From Azorinus chamasolen (lineage: Eukaryota; Mollusca; Bivalvia; Cardiida; Solecurtidae): 64,000 nucleotides of DNA. The position numbers and the translations under genes were made by a program. The DNA lies in NCBI GenBank assembly GCA_963576725.1, contig OY755240.1, forward strand, positions 60,946,633 through 61,010,632. The letters run 5' to 3'. The notes under the pieces are model-generated. The model had not been told where the DNA came from. It ran no database searches and worked only from the letters and a program-made list of their open reading frames with translations. Below, piece by piece: positions 31,115 through 39,767 of the stretch. Numbering within the stretch: the stretch's first letter is position 1; each line of letters begins with the position of its first letter.

Positions 31115-32800
31115 ATGGCTGAAGCAGACAACGCACAGGCACCTGACGCAGCAATGAACGCTGTCGCAATAAACTTTGCTTCAGCGGGAGAGCTGGCAGC
31201 CATTCCTGGCATTGGCCGTAAACTGGCTAATGCCATTGTAGCAGTGAGGCGCAGCTCAGGAAATATTACGCCTGATATCTTAAGCACGATATCACGGCGT
31301 GTATTTTCTGAGGAAGAATTACAGTTAGTCGATTTTTCACCAAACGACAACTGCCAGGTCGAATCGGAAACAGATTCGTCGTCTTCGTCGGAAGAAGAAG
31401 AAATACCAGCTGCTAATCGGACAGCTGATGCAGTGAATGCGGTGGCAGGTTGGTTTAGCAACCTGTATACATCAGCCAAAAAATGGCTACCCTCCATGCC
31501 TCAACCTGTGGCTGTTAAACGAGAGCCAAGGTCTCAGGGTAAGTTTAAGAGTAGGCGTCTTCGTCAACAGAGGGCAGACCTCAATTCAATGTTTGATCTG
31601 CTCCCTGACGTACCCCAGCACGTGGTTGCAAAACCAAGCAACCCAAAGGTAAGTAAGCCAGTCACCACTTCTGAGACGTCGGACGAGGAGTTTGTGGACA
31701 CTGTGGCTGAGGTGCTTCCGGACACACCGGCGGTCAACATACCACAACCAGTGTTCACTTCCACACCGGTAAGTAGGTTTAACCAACAACCTAGTTCCTT
31801 TGTTAGATCCTCGCCCAAGCATGTAAGGGTGGAGTCGCCAGTAAGAACTACTGGTATGGTGTCTCAACTGCCAGCACCTACCAGCAGTTATAGGAGTCCG
31901 TTTGGTCTACCAGCACCAGCAAATGTTAGTAGGAAGTTGCAGGCAAAAGAACTGCTTGCTACTATCCCAAAGCAGCTGACCTATGATGGAAAGGGCAACT
32001 GGAAGGCTTTCAAGTTGCAGTTCATCCGTTATGCAACGACATGCGGGTGGACGGAAGAGGATTGCCTCAACTGCCTATGTTGGAGTCTGAAAGGTAAGGC
32101 TCTAGATTATTATGCAGTAATTACTGATGGTAGCGAACAGCTAACTTACAGTAGTTTGCTGCAGAAACTGGAGGATCGGTTTGGTGAGCAGGAGGTGCCA
32201 GCGACAGCGCAGGCACGATTTCAACAGGCCATCCAAAACACAGGTGAGTCTTTAGAGGACTGGGCAGACCGTGTCCTAACCCTGTCGGGTAGGGCATATA
32301 AGGGGTTACCAGAGAAGTTTACGGCCGAACAGGCAGTAAACCGCTTCTGTCAAGGAATGCTGGATAGGGAGGCTGGTCATCATGTATGTATGCAGAGCCC
32401 AAAGAGTGTGCAGTCTGCAATTCAGCTGGTACGAAAGTACCAGCAGGTGCATTCTGCAATGTTTGGTAAGTCAAAGGGGGCGAGCCGTAAACCAGGCTTC
32501 GACGACCCTTATCAAGCGGTGAACCAGGTAAAGTCGGAAGCGGCCGAACAGGCTTCTACTCCTGACTTTATGCAAGCTCTGCAGGATCTGGAGCACCGTC
32601 TCCAGAAAACAATTAGAGAGAAGGTAGACAGTGGTGGTCATCAACCTAAACCACGGTTTAGACCATCATCTAAGGCGTGTTTCTTCTGTGGCGAAATAGG
32701 GCATTTTAAAAGAGAGTGTCCTAAACTAAGGTATGGCAACCCACAGGTAAAAGGTCAAGGGTCAGGGAAGGCGGCCGGCCCTGGACCCAGAAATTCATAG
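31115..32800 (+). CDS. Gag with N-terminal helix-hairpin-helix motif and CCHC zinc knuckle (561 aa)
   Basis: Structural protein of the retrotransposon. Start chosen at the first Met (AAAATGG context) after the A-run. Residues 19-47 read INFASAGELAAIPGIGRKLA and on to IVAVR, a ComEA-type helix-hairpin-helix with the PGIG hairpin at 31-34; such motifs bind the DNA backbone non-specifically. An acidic serine stretch and a long Pro/Ser-rich linker follow. A capsid-like helical region spans about 278-450 (NWKAFKLQFIRYA, LEDWADRVL). The nucleocapsid knuckle is CFFCGEIGHFKREC (522-535, CX2CX4HX4C). It ends at TAG (32798) inside the start of pol, which lies in the -1 frame. The HhH is unusual for Gag and may serve cDNA binding or nuclear targeting (inference). 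Confidence 0.93.
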   Translation: MAEADNAQAPDAAMNAVAINFASAGELAAIPGIGRKLANAIVAVRRSSGNITPDILSTISRRVFSEEELQLVDFSPNDNCQVESETDSSSSSEEEEIPAANRTADAVNAVAGWFSNLYTSAKKWLPSMPQPVAVKREPRSQGKFKSRRLRQQRADLNSMFDLLPDVPQHVVAKPSNPKVSKPVTTSETSDEEFVDTVAEVLPDTPAVNIPQPVFTSTPVSRFNQQPSSFVRSSPKHVRVESPVRTTGMVSQLPAPTSSYRSPFGLPAPANVSRKLQAKELLATIPKQLTYDGKGNWKAFKLQFIRYATTCGWTEEDCLNCLCWSLKGKALDYYAVITDGSEQLTYSSLLQKLEDRFGEQEVPATAQARFQQAIQNTGESLEDWADRVLTLSGRAYKGLPEKFTAEQAVNRFCQGMLDREAGHHVCMQSPKSVQSAIQLVRKYQQVHSAMFGKSKGASRKPGFDDPYQAVNQVKSEAAEQASTPDFMQALQDLEHRLQKTIREKVDSGGHQPKPRFRPSSKACFFCGEIGHFKRECPKLRYGNPQVKGQGSGKAAGPGPRNS

Positions 32801-35800
32801 GCCAGAAAGGTGAAGTTTCGGTTGACAATGAACAATTGTCTACTGAAAAACTACAGGTACCACAACATCAAGCTGCTTCCCTTTCAGAACATGTTAAGGG
32901 CGGTAAGGCAGAACCAGAGGAGGTACTTGTGTGTCAGATGAGATCGATCTCCCAGTATGCCATTGGTGTGCAAGTAGGGGATAAATCGGTCAAAGCTGTC
33001 GTTGACACTGCAGCACAGGTAACAATTATTTCTGATCGCGTGTACAACTCGCTCAGAAATAGGCCCAGTAAGCTTAGAACTGTGAAGCTTTTGGCTGCAG
33101 GTAGAGATATGGGAATGTCTGGTTTCGTAGCTGGTCCTATCAAACTTAGGATTGGTTCGAAATGGTACACAGAAAATGTGTATGTAGCCCCCATAGAACA
33201 GGATATGTTGTTAGGTTTTGATGTACTACACGGTGTAGGCAAGGCCATATTGGACTTGGCTAAAGGTATCCTGTACTTTGATGGCATGAGCATTACATTA
33301 GATGGTGGTGCAAGCATCAGCGACCCACAGGTGGCACGGGTCACCGTGGCTAAGAGAAGAGTGATTCCCCCTAACTCTGTAGCACAAATACAGTGTAAGA
33401 TGGACAGAACCCTTGCTGATTATGTAGTAGAACCTATTGGTAAGTATAGGGGCAAGCTTCTGATTCCTAGAGTGGTTAGGGAAGGAGATGAAATGCCTGT
33501 AATGTGTGTCGTCAACCCAAGTGACAGATATAAGCTTGTAGCCAGGGGTGTAGAAATAGGTAGGGCTTATCCGGTACATGAATATTTGCAGGATGAGGCC
33601 CCAGGTTCTGCCGAACCGGCAGATTCTGGGAAATCTATATATGTTAGGCATGTCGAAGAGACCAACAACCCCACATCGAGGTTAACCGATCCTCAGTGTG
33701 ATCAAGTTCCAGAACATCTCCAATCGGTGTTTGTTGAATCATGCAAACACTTAGATAAAGAACAGAGTGAACAACTCGCACAACTCCTAGTAGAAAACCA
33801 GGACGTTTTCGCCAAAAACGAATTCGACCTGGGAGGTTTCAGTACAATTGAACATACAATTGATACTGGAGATGCAAGGCCCATAAAGCAACGCATGAGA
33901 CGAACTCCTGCTTGCTTTGCGGGGGAAGAGGAAGTTCACTTGGAGAAGATGCTGAAAGCAGGTGTGATTCAAGAGTCTACATCAGACTGGGCATCAGCAC
34001 CTGTTCTCATCCGTAAACGGGATGGAACAGTTAGGTGGTGCATAGATTATCGCGCCTTAAACTCTGTTACCACTAAGGATGTATTTCCTTTACCATTGGT
34101 GGATGATTGTCTCGACACCCTAGCAGGCAGTGTCTGGTTTTCTAAACTAGATGCTAATTCGGCCTATTGGCAAGTCCCTATACGAGAAGAAGACCGAAAA
34201 AAACCGGCCTTTATAACAAAGTACGGTTTGTTTGAGCATGTACGTATGGGATTTGGCCTGTGTGGAGCACCAGCAACATATGCTAGAATAATGAACTTAG
34301 TTTTCAGGGGCATGTCATGGAAAACAATCTTGGCATTCCTGGATGATATTTTGGTACTAGGTTCAAGCTGTACAGAGCACTTGCAGAACCTGCGGGATGC
34401 TCTAGCAAGGTTTAGACAGTATGGGTTGAAACTAAAACCCAAGAAGTGTATCTTCTTTCAGAAGGAAGTGGAGTTCCTTGGTAGAAATATTACCGGGGAT
34501 AGCCTTGAAATGTCAGAACATGATATTCAAGTGGTCAGAGACTGGCCTGTGCCGACCAAGGCAAAAGAGGTGGAGAGTTTCATGGGATTGGCCAATTATC
34601 ACAGGGCCTTTGTCAAGGACTTCTCTAAATTGTCAGAACCTCTTTATGCAGTGACGGGTCAGAAAAAGTTCGAATGGACAGAAAAACAGTCTAGTGCATT
34701 CGAAATATTGAAGCAAGCCCTTTCGTCACCTCCAGTTTTGGCATTGCCAAACCTGAAGGATGAGTTTATATTAGATACAGATGCGAGTGATTTTGCTGTA
34801 GGAGCAGAGTTACTGCAGGTACAAGATGGTACCGAGAGGGTGATTGCTTATGGTAGTTATGCGCTGACGAAGGAACAGCGCAGGTACTGTACTACTAGGA
34901 AGGAGCTACTTGCAGTGGTTCGCTTCACTAGGCAGTTCAGACACTACTTGTTAGGGAAACCGTTTGTGGTTAGAACCGACCATTCAAGTTTAAGATGGCT
35001 TATGAGATTCAAGGAGCCACAGGGTCAGTTGGCGAGATGGCTTGAGGAGCTGTCTCAGTACAACATGGTGCTGAAGCACCGGGCGGGTCGTGAGCACAGC
35101 AATGCAGATGCACTGTCCAGAAAGCCGGCAAGTTCTGGGGAGTGTGGAGCATATGGTGCATGTGCGCGGCTCGGGGAGTTACCTTGTGGGGGCTGTGAAT
35201 ACTGTGCTAGGGCTCATAAGAACTGGGTCGCTTTCACAGAGGATGTGGATGATGTTGTGCCATTGGCCAACAATGCTCTGTCTGAAGCCCGAGTGGCTGC
35301 GGCCAGTGTATTGGAAAGTCAGGGGGCCGGGAATTCCATCCACGGGGGCCCGGGTGAATTCTCTTTAGGTCATTGCTGCGACAATGGCAAGACGGATCAT
35401 GCCGCTATGGTTGAACCGACCAATTGTAGTGAAGAAGTTATCTTCGGTCCAAGGGAAGCTGGAGGTGCCAGTGCGAGTGAACAACTCCACTGGTCACACT
35501 CAAGTCAGTGCGAAGAGGATGCTCAGATCCTGGAAGAGGCTCTGTTGCAGATCCCTTGGGAGTTGACAACATCTGTTGGTGATGCGGAGGTGGTCAGCAT
35601 AAACATTGTTGCCACCCGTAGACAGAAAAGAGAGGAGGCAAAAGAAGCCTCAAGTCCAGAGAAATCAGATAGTGAGCCAATTATCAATGGCCAGAGTTCC
35701 TACAAAGCAGGATCTCCGTCCAGCTGGGGTGTCTCGCTAGATGAGCTTAAACGAGCTCAGTCAGAAGATGATGATCTTAAGGTGATCATTGATTGGATAG

Positions 35801-37242
35801 AGGATGTTGAGGATCCAGATCCCTCAAAGTTGTTTAGGGCAAGTCCAGCTGCTAAGAGCTATTGGCTGAATCGCGAGCTCTTTCTTCTAATTGATGGTGT
35901 TCTGTATCGTAATGATCCAGACACAGACGATAAGAAGTTAGTGCTACCTAAAGGTATGCAGGAGACGGCAATAGGTTTAAACCACAACCTTCCGTCTGCA
36001 GGACATCAGGGTGCATCTCGTACCAGAGAGCGTCTTAAAGAGAAGTATCACTGGTATGGGATGAAACAGGATGTTCTAAAGTATGTTTCTGGTTGCGAAA
36101 TGTGTAATCAGAGTAAAAAGTCTGACAAGCATGGTCGGTGCGCCTTAACTGAACATCATGCGGGTGCACCGATGGAGCGTGTCCACATCGACTTCTTGGG
36201 ACCTCTTCCCAAGACGCCGAGAGGCAACGAGCATGTTCTGATGATGGTTGACCAGTTTACCAAATGGGTAGAATGTATCCCTCTTCCATCACAGACTGCA
36301 GAAGAAACTGCCAGAGCAGCCGTTAACCAGTTCTTTTCAAGATTTGGCATGCCGTTCCAGCTGTATTCAGATCAGGGTCGTAACTTTGACTCTAATCTCT
36401 TCACGGAGGTATGTAAGGTCTTGGAAATCCATAAGGCCCGAACAACGCCGTACAGGCCTTCCAGTAATGGCCAGGTTGAGCGGTACAACAGGACGCTCAT
36501 GGATGCTGTCCGCTGCTTCATAGGTAAGTCTCAGAATGAATGGGATCTCCATCTACAGCAGATAGCAGGTGCACTGCGTGCATCAGTGAACCGGATGACC
36601 GGGTATTCCGCTAACAGGCTGATGCTCGGTCGGGAGGTTAATACACCAGCTCACTTGATGTTTCCTCAAGCGACAGGTAAGTTTACTAGTCAAGAAGCGT
36701 ATGCTGGTAAGTTAGCTACAGAAATGCAGAAGGCGCATGAGACTGCACGTCAGAGGTTACAAACGACCACTCGACGTATGAAACGAGATTATGATCTGAG
36801 ATTGTTGGAAAGAAACTACGAGGTAGGCGATGCGGTATACCTTCTGGATACAGCTGTCCTGAAAGGTAAGTGTAAGAAGCTGTGCCCACCTTGGAAGGGG
36901 CCAGGAGTAATCGTCTCCAAGTTGTCGTCTTTTCTTTTCAGGGTTAAGCTTAGAAACGCAGTTTTTGTGGTTAACCATGACCGCATTAAGCCATGCAAAG
37001 ACCGGGAACTCCCACAGTGGATCAAACACTGGAAGAGTAATCCTGGATCTGAGCATACAGTGCGAGGTGATGACAGGGTCTACTGCTTTTGTCGTAAACA
37101 GTGGCAAGGCAGGTTTATGATCCAATGTGACTTTTGCTCGGAATGGTACCACGGTGCCTGTGTGAATGTCACACCAACAGATGCCCTCGATATAGTTAGG
37201 TTTAAATGCGGAGAGTGCAAGACCAGGGCTAGGAGAAATTAA
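32725..37242 (+). CDS. Pol: protease, reverse transcriptase, RNase H, integrase, C-terminal PHD finger
   Basis: Frame opens after TAA (32722-32724) and overlaps gag by 76 bases in the -1 frame, so it is probably made by frameshifting; the first internal ATG is at 32938. Numbering from TTG 32836 (1,468 codons): protease VVDTAAQVTII with DTA at 57-59; RT with WCIDYRALN (401-409) and catalytic FLDD (501-504); RNase H with LDTDAS (Asp649) and RTDHSSLRW; a Cys-rich linker (CGGCEYCARAH, ~784-794); integrase zinc motif H1050, H1057, C1087, C1090; DD35E triad D1119, D1179, E1215; GPY/F-like PPWKGPGVIV; and a C4HC3 PHD finger (C1417, C1419, C1431, C1434, H1439, C1442, C1458, C1461). All catalytic residues are present. 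Confidence 0.95.
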   Translation, partial: TKVWQPTGKRSRVREGGRPWTQKFIGQKGEVSVDNEQLSTEKLQVPQHQAASLSEHVKGGKAEPEEVLVCQMRSISQYAIGVQVGDKSVKAVVDTAAQVTIISDRVYNSLRNRPSKLRTVKLLAAGRDMGMSGFVAGPIKLRIGSKWYTENVYVAPIEQDMLLGFDVLHGVGKAILDLAKGILYFDGMSITLDGGASISDPQVARVTVAKRRVIPPNSVAQIQCKMDRTLADYVVEPIGKYRGKLLIPRVVREGDEMPVMCVVNPSDRYKLVARGVEIGRAYPVHEYLQDEAPGSAEPADSGKSIYVRHVEETNNPTSRLTDPQCDQVPEHLQSVFVESCKHLDKEQSEQLAQLLVENQDVFAKNEFDLGGFSTIEHTIDTGDARPIKQRMRRTPACFAGEEEVHLEKMLKAGVIQESTSDWASAPVLIRKRDGTVRWCIDYRALNSVTTKDVFPLPLVDDCLDTLAGSVWFSKLDANSAYWQVPIREEDRKKPAFITKYGLFEHVRMGFGLCGAPATYARIMNLVFRGMSWKTILAFLDDILVLGSSCTEHLQNLRDALARFRQYGLKLKPKKCIFFQKEVEFLGRNITGDSLEMSEHDIQVVRDWPVPTKAKEVESFMGLANYHRAFVKDFSKLSEPLYAVTGQKKFEWTEKQSSAFEILKQALSSPPVLALPNLKDEFILDTDASDFAVGAELLQVQDGTERVIAYGSYALTKEQRRYCTTRKELLAVVRFTRQFRHYLLGKPFVVRTDHSSLRWLMRFKEPQGQLARWLEELSQYNMVLKHRAGREHSNADALSRKPASSGECGAYGACARLGELPCGGCEYCARAHKNWVAFTEDVDDVVPLANNALSEARVAAASVLESQGAGNSIHGGPGEFSLGHCCDNGKTDHAAMVEPTNCSEEVIFGPREAGGASASEQLHWSHSSQCEEDAQILEEALLQIPWELTTSVGDAEVVSINIVATRRQKREEAKEASSPEKSDSEPIINGQSSYKAGSPSSWGVSLDELKRAQSEDDDLKVIIDWIEDVEDPDPSKLFRASPAAKSYWLNRELFLLIDGVLYRNDPDTDDKKLVLPKGMQETAIGLNHNLPSAGHQGASRTRERLKEKYHWYGMKQDVLKYVSGCEMCNQSKKSDKHGRCALTEHHAGAPMERVHIDFLGPLPKTPRGNEHVLMMVDQFTKWVECIPLPSQTAEETARAAVNQFFSRFGMPFQLYSDQGRNFDSNLFTEVCKVLEIHKARTTPYRPSSNGQVERYNRTLMDAVRCFIGKSQNEWDLHLQQIAGALRASVNRMTGYSANRLMLGREVNTPAHLMFPQATGKFTSQEAYAGKLATEMQKAHETARQRLQTTTRRMKRDYDLRLLERNYEVGDAVYLLDTAVLKGKCKKLCPPWKGPGVIVSKLSSFLFRVKLRNAVFVVNHDRIKPCKDRELPQWIKHWKSNPGSEHTVRGDDRVYCFCRKQWQGRFMIQCDFCSEWYHGACVNVTPTDALDIVRFKCGECKTRARRN
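37075..37230 (+). other. PHD finger at the integrase C-terminus
   Basis: Within pol, residues about 1415-1463. VYCFCRKQ...RFMIQCDFCSEWYHGACV closely follows the pattern of PHF8/KDM7-type PHD fingers that read H3K4me3; the candidate aromatic cage is Tyr1416, Met1428 and Trp1437. Position after integrase parallels chromodomains of chromoviruses, which steer integration. Inferred role: targeting insertion to active promoters. Confidence 0.85.
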
Positions 37243-37262
37243 TTCTTATCTGTCATTTTCAG
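37243..37262 (+). other. Splice acceptor between pol and the third ORF
   Basis: The pol TAA (37240-37242) is followed by TTCTTATCTGTCATTTTCAG, a pyrimidine-rich 3' splice site, then GGTC and the ATG of the next ORF. The whole intergenic gap is this acceptor. Confidence 0.7.
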
Positions 37263-37266
37263 GGTC

Positions 37267-39591
37267 ATGGAAGAAGCAGTGAAGAAGTGGGTAAAAGATG
37301 CCGAACAGGCTAAAACCCAAACACAGGCGGGCAAGCTTATTCGAACAGATGAGCTGTCCAAATTGCTGTCTCTGCACCCTACCAATCATAGGGACATGGC
37401 AGAGGAACTTTTACTTGGACAAGTAAAAGTAGCCAGGAAGACCAAGCAAAATACTTGGTTGAAAGCGTGCGCAGAGAAGTTGCTAACACTCAACTTCCAG
37501 GAGCACAAGTGGCTGTGTGAGAACGTTTGCGACATCCGCAAACCAAAGAAGGCGGAGGCAAAATCTCCAACTGGTTCGTGTGCCGACATCCGGCTGAAGA
37601 CGGATCCATCCATTCAGCGCTCAGGGGAACACCTTGAGTTGTTGGATGCCTTGGATGAGGACAAGCTGTTGCGTAGTCCCAGTGGTAAGGGTGAAGAGGA
37701 GGACATGGAAGTTGATGCAGCAGCTGTCGATCAGCTTCTTCAGCCAACAAGAGAGTGGGCGGAGATGGTGAAAACATCACCATCGACACCACCACGGGTG
37801 AAACCAGTGAGCCCGGTGAAGCCTGTGTCTCGTAACCAAGAGACAGAGCAGGCAGCACCGGCTATACCGCCAAAGGAGGTCTCTCACAAGCCAGAGAGAG
37901 TTGCCGAAAAACAGGTAAAACCCACAGCGGAGGGCTCTCGTAAACAAGAGAGAATCTCTCCAACGCGGGAGGAACGTCCTCGGCATAGATCTCGCCAGGA
38001 GGATCATGGGAGAATCCAAGCTCCCATAGAATCAACGTCGGCAAGGTCAAAGACGTACAGTCAGGCCGTTCAATATCATCAATACCCTCCGGGAACTAAG
38101 TTTGTGGGGTATGGTGTTAGACGGGGGGGTCCTAGGACACCTCACTCTTCACGAGAGAGATATCCTGGGGGCCATCCGGAATTTAGGAGGGAAAGGAGGG
38201 AGGACCGTCCCAGGTACCAGGCCAGGGTATCTGGGCCTAGAGTTGCAAAGGGGCAGGGGGCAAGGCAGGCCGAAAAAAGGACTGCGACAGTGTCTCGTTG
38301 TTTGGTGGAAGGGTGCAGTGAAGGGTTGGACGAGGAACATTCGTTTCTCGCTCATCTCCCCTTGCTGTTTCATCCAGCCCTTAATGGTAAGGAAGTAGCG
38401 AGCCGCAGACTGACGGCGCTAACTTTTCTACAAAGGATGCTAGTGGGTCTGCATAAAACCTTGAAGGACCTAGTTAGCATGGCTGAAAGTGTGTGCTATT
38501 CAGAAAGTACAGAAAGACCAGATAGACAGTTGGACACTGGGATGAGGGAACTGCTGGAACAAAGGCAGGACCCAATTCCCAGGGAAATTCTGTTGAGGCC
38601 AGTCGGCAATGGGGTGGAGTCTCTGCTTCACTGGAAGAGACTTCTTGCCCTAGTGTCACTGTTGCCTAGTGATAAACAGGAACAATTTAAGAGCCTGTTT
38701 GAGCCTTCTGCCGAGGAGAAGTTGTGTTTGCCCTCAAAACCCGAGGCGTTTGACAGTCACTGTCACCTGGACAGGACTATGGAGAAGTTTGGTATTCAGG
38801 AACGATCCCTGAAGGCCATACTTGGAGTACAGTCGCCACCACAGGAATATAGGGTGGTGGTGAATAATGTTGTAGGGGTATTTTGTGACCCTGAGAGTTA
38901 CCCTTCGCCCGATGAAATCCGAAAATGGGCGGGCCAAGGGGTAGTGCCGGCTATTGGGTGGCATCCCAGAAAGAAGGTTGAAAGACCAGAATTCTGGGAG
39001 GCCTTCAAGAGCCTTTTGTCGATGAAGGAGGTCGTAGCATTTGGCGAAGTGGGCTACGATCTCACGGAGGATGAGTCCACCTGGGTGAGTCAGCTTGAAC
39101 GCTTAGAGCGTCAGCTGAAGCACTTGGGTGCGGATCATATCCTGGTTTTGCACTGCCGGGGACAGGAAGGACAGCTAGCTGATCAGGCATGGCTGACCTT
39201 ACTCTACCTGTTGCGCAGTGTGCCTGAAGTGGGTCCTAACCGGCTGATTCACTGTCATTGTTTTGTTGGGTCTGTTCAACTGATGAACCGTTGGTTGGAC
39301 TGCTTTCCCAACACATACTTTGGCTACACGGGAGTGTTAACCAAGCTGGCGGAGGAGGTGAACGTAGCCACTTATGAGTGTCTGCGTAGGATGGCACCGG
39401 GTAGGTTGCTTCTGGAAACAGATGCACCCTACTTCAGCTTCAGACCCCAGAAAAGGTCTACACCTGCAAACATAGGACAGGTGGCTGCAGTGGTGGCAGA
39501 CGTACGCCAGGAGGACTGGAAGGATGTTCTCGGTGTCACCCTGCAGAATGCGCGACGTCTGTACCTGGACAGGCAACCGCCCATGGTGTAG
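37267..39591 (+). CDS. Third ORF: TATDN2-like protein with C-terminal TatD nuclease domain (774 aa)
   Basis: Occupies the env position. Residues 1-95 are helical and unrecognised; ~100-340 are Lys/Arg/Pro-rich and probably disordered; CLVEGCSEGLDEEHSFLAH (345-363) is a C2H2-like cluster. Residues ~493-770 are a TatD domain: DSHCHLD (H498, H500), AIGWHP (H566), FGEVGYD (E594), LHCRG (H629), HCHCFVGS (H662/H664), LLETDAP (E717, D719). All expected metal ligands are present, so a Mg-dependent DNase/RNase is predicted. Human TATDN2, from memory of similar length with a long disordered N-terminus, is the nearest architecture I know. No signal peptide or membrane segment, so it is not an envelope. 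Expression is probably from spliced RNA (acceptor four bases upstream). Possible roles: trimming cDNA or RNA:DNA hybrids, or countering host sensing (inference). Confidence 0.92.
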   Translation: MEEAVKKWVKDAEQAKTQTQAGKLIRTDELSKLLSLHPTNHRDMAEELLLGQVKVARKTKQNTWLKACAEKLLTLNFQEHKWLCENVCDIRKPKKAEAKSPTGSCADIRLKTDPSIQRSGEHLELLDALDEDKLLRSPSGKGEEEDMEVDAAAVDQLLQPTREWAEMVKTSPSTPPRVKPVSPVKPVSRNQETEQAAPAIPPKEVSHKPERVAEKQVKPTAEGSRKQERISPTREERPRHRSRQEDHGRIQAPIESTSARSKTYSQAVQYHQYPPGTKFVGYGVRRGGPRTPHSSRERYPGGHPEFRRERREDRPRYQARVSGPRVAKGQGARQAEKRTATVSRCLVEGCSEGLDEEHSFLAHLPLLFHPALNGKEVASRRLTALTFLQRMLVGLHKTLKDLVSMAESVCYSESTERPDRQLDTGMRELLEQRQDPIPREILLRPVGNGVESLLHWKRLLALVSLLPSDKQEQFKSLFEPSAEEKLCLPSKPEAFDSHCHLDRTMEKFGIQERSLKAILGVQSPPQEYRVVVNNVVGVFCDPESYPSPDEIRKWAGQGVVPAIGWHPRKKVERPEFWEAFKSLLSMKEVVAFGEVGYDLTEDESTWVSQLERLERQLKHLGADHILVLHCRGQEGQLADQAWLTLLYLLRSVPEVGPNRLIHCHCFVGSVQLMNRWLDCFPNTYFGYTGVLTKLAEEVNVATYECLRRMAPGRLLLETDAPYFSFRPQKRSTPANIGQVAAVVADVRQEDWKDVLGVTLQNARRLYLDRQPPMV

Positions 39592-39753
39592 ACGACGGAA
39601 TGGTGTAGTCGGCCAAGTTGGTGCGTCTTGGCTGTAGGATAGGCTGGAGTCAGTTAAACGACTGTCCCAGTTTAGCACCCAGGGTCTGAAATCTAGCAGA
39701 CCCTGCACAGATCAAGCTGGATATGGACCAAGGAGGTACGGGGCTGCTTAAAT

Positions 39754-39767
39754 AAAGTGGGGAGGAG
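39754..39767 (+). other. Polypurine tract
   Basis: AAAGTGGGGAGGAG directly precedes the 3' LTR, the expected plus-strand primer. AATAAA at 39751-39756 overlaps its start. Confidence 0.8.

Noticed and set aside
37386..38373. Antisense frames across the third retrotransposon ORF
   Set aside because: GC-rich antisense shadows of a strongly supported coding region.
37267..39591. Third ORF as an envelope gene
   Set aside because: Position fits env, but there is no signal peptide, furin-like site or membrane segment, and the C-terminus is a clear TatD nuclease.
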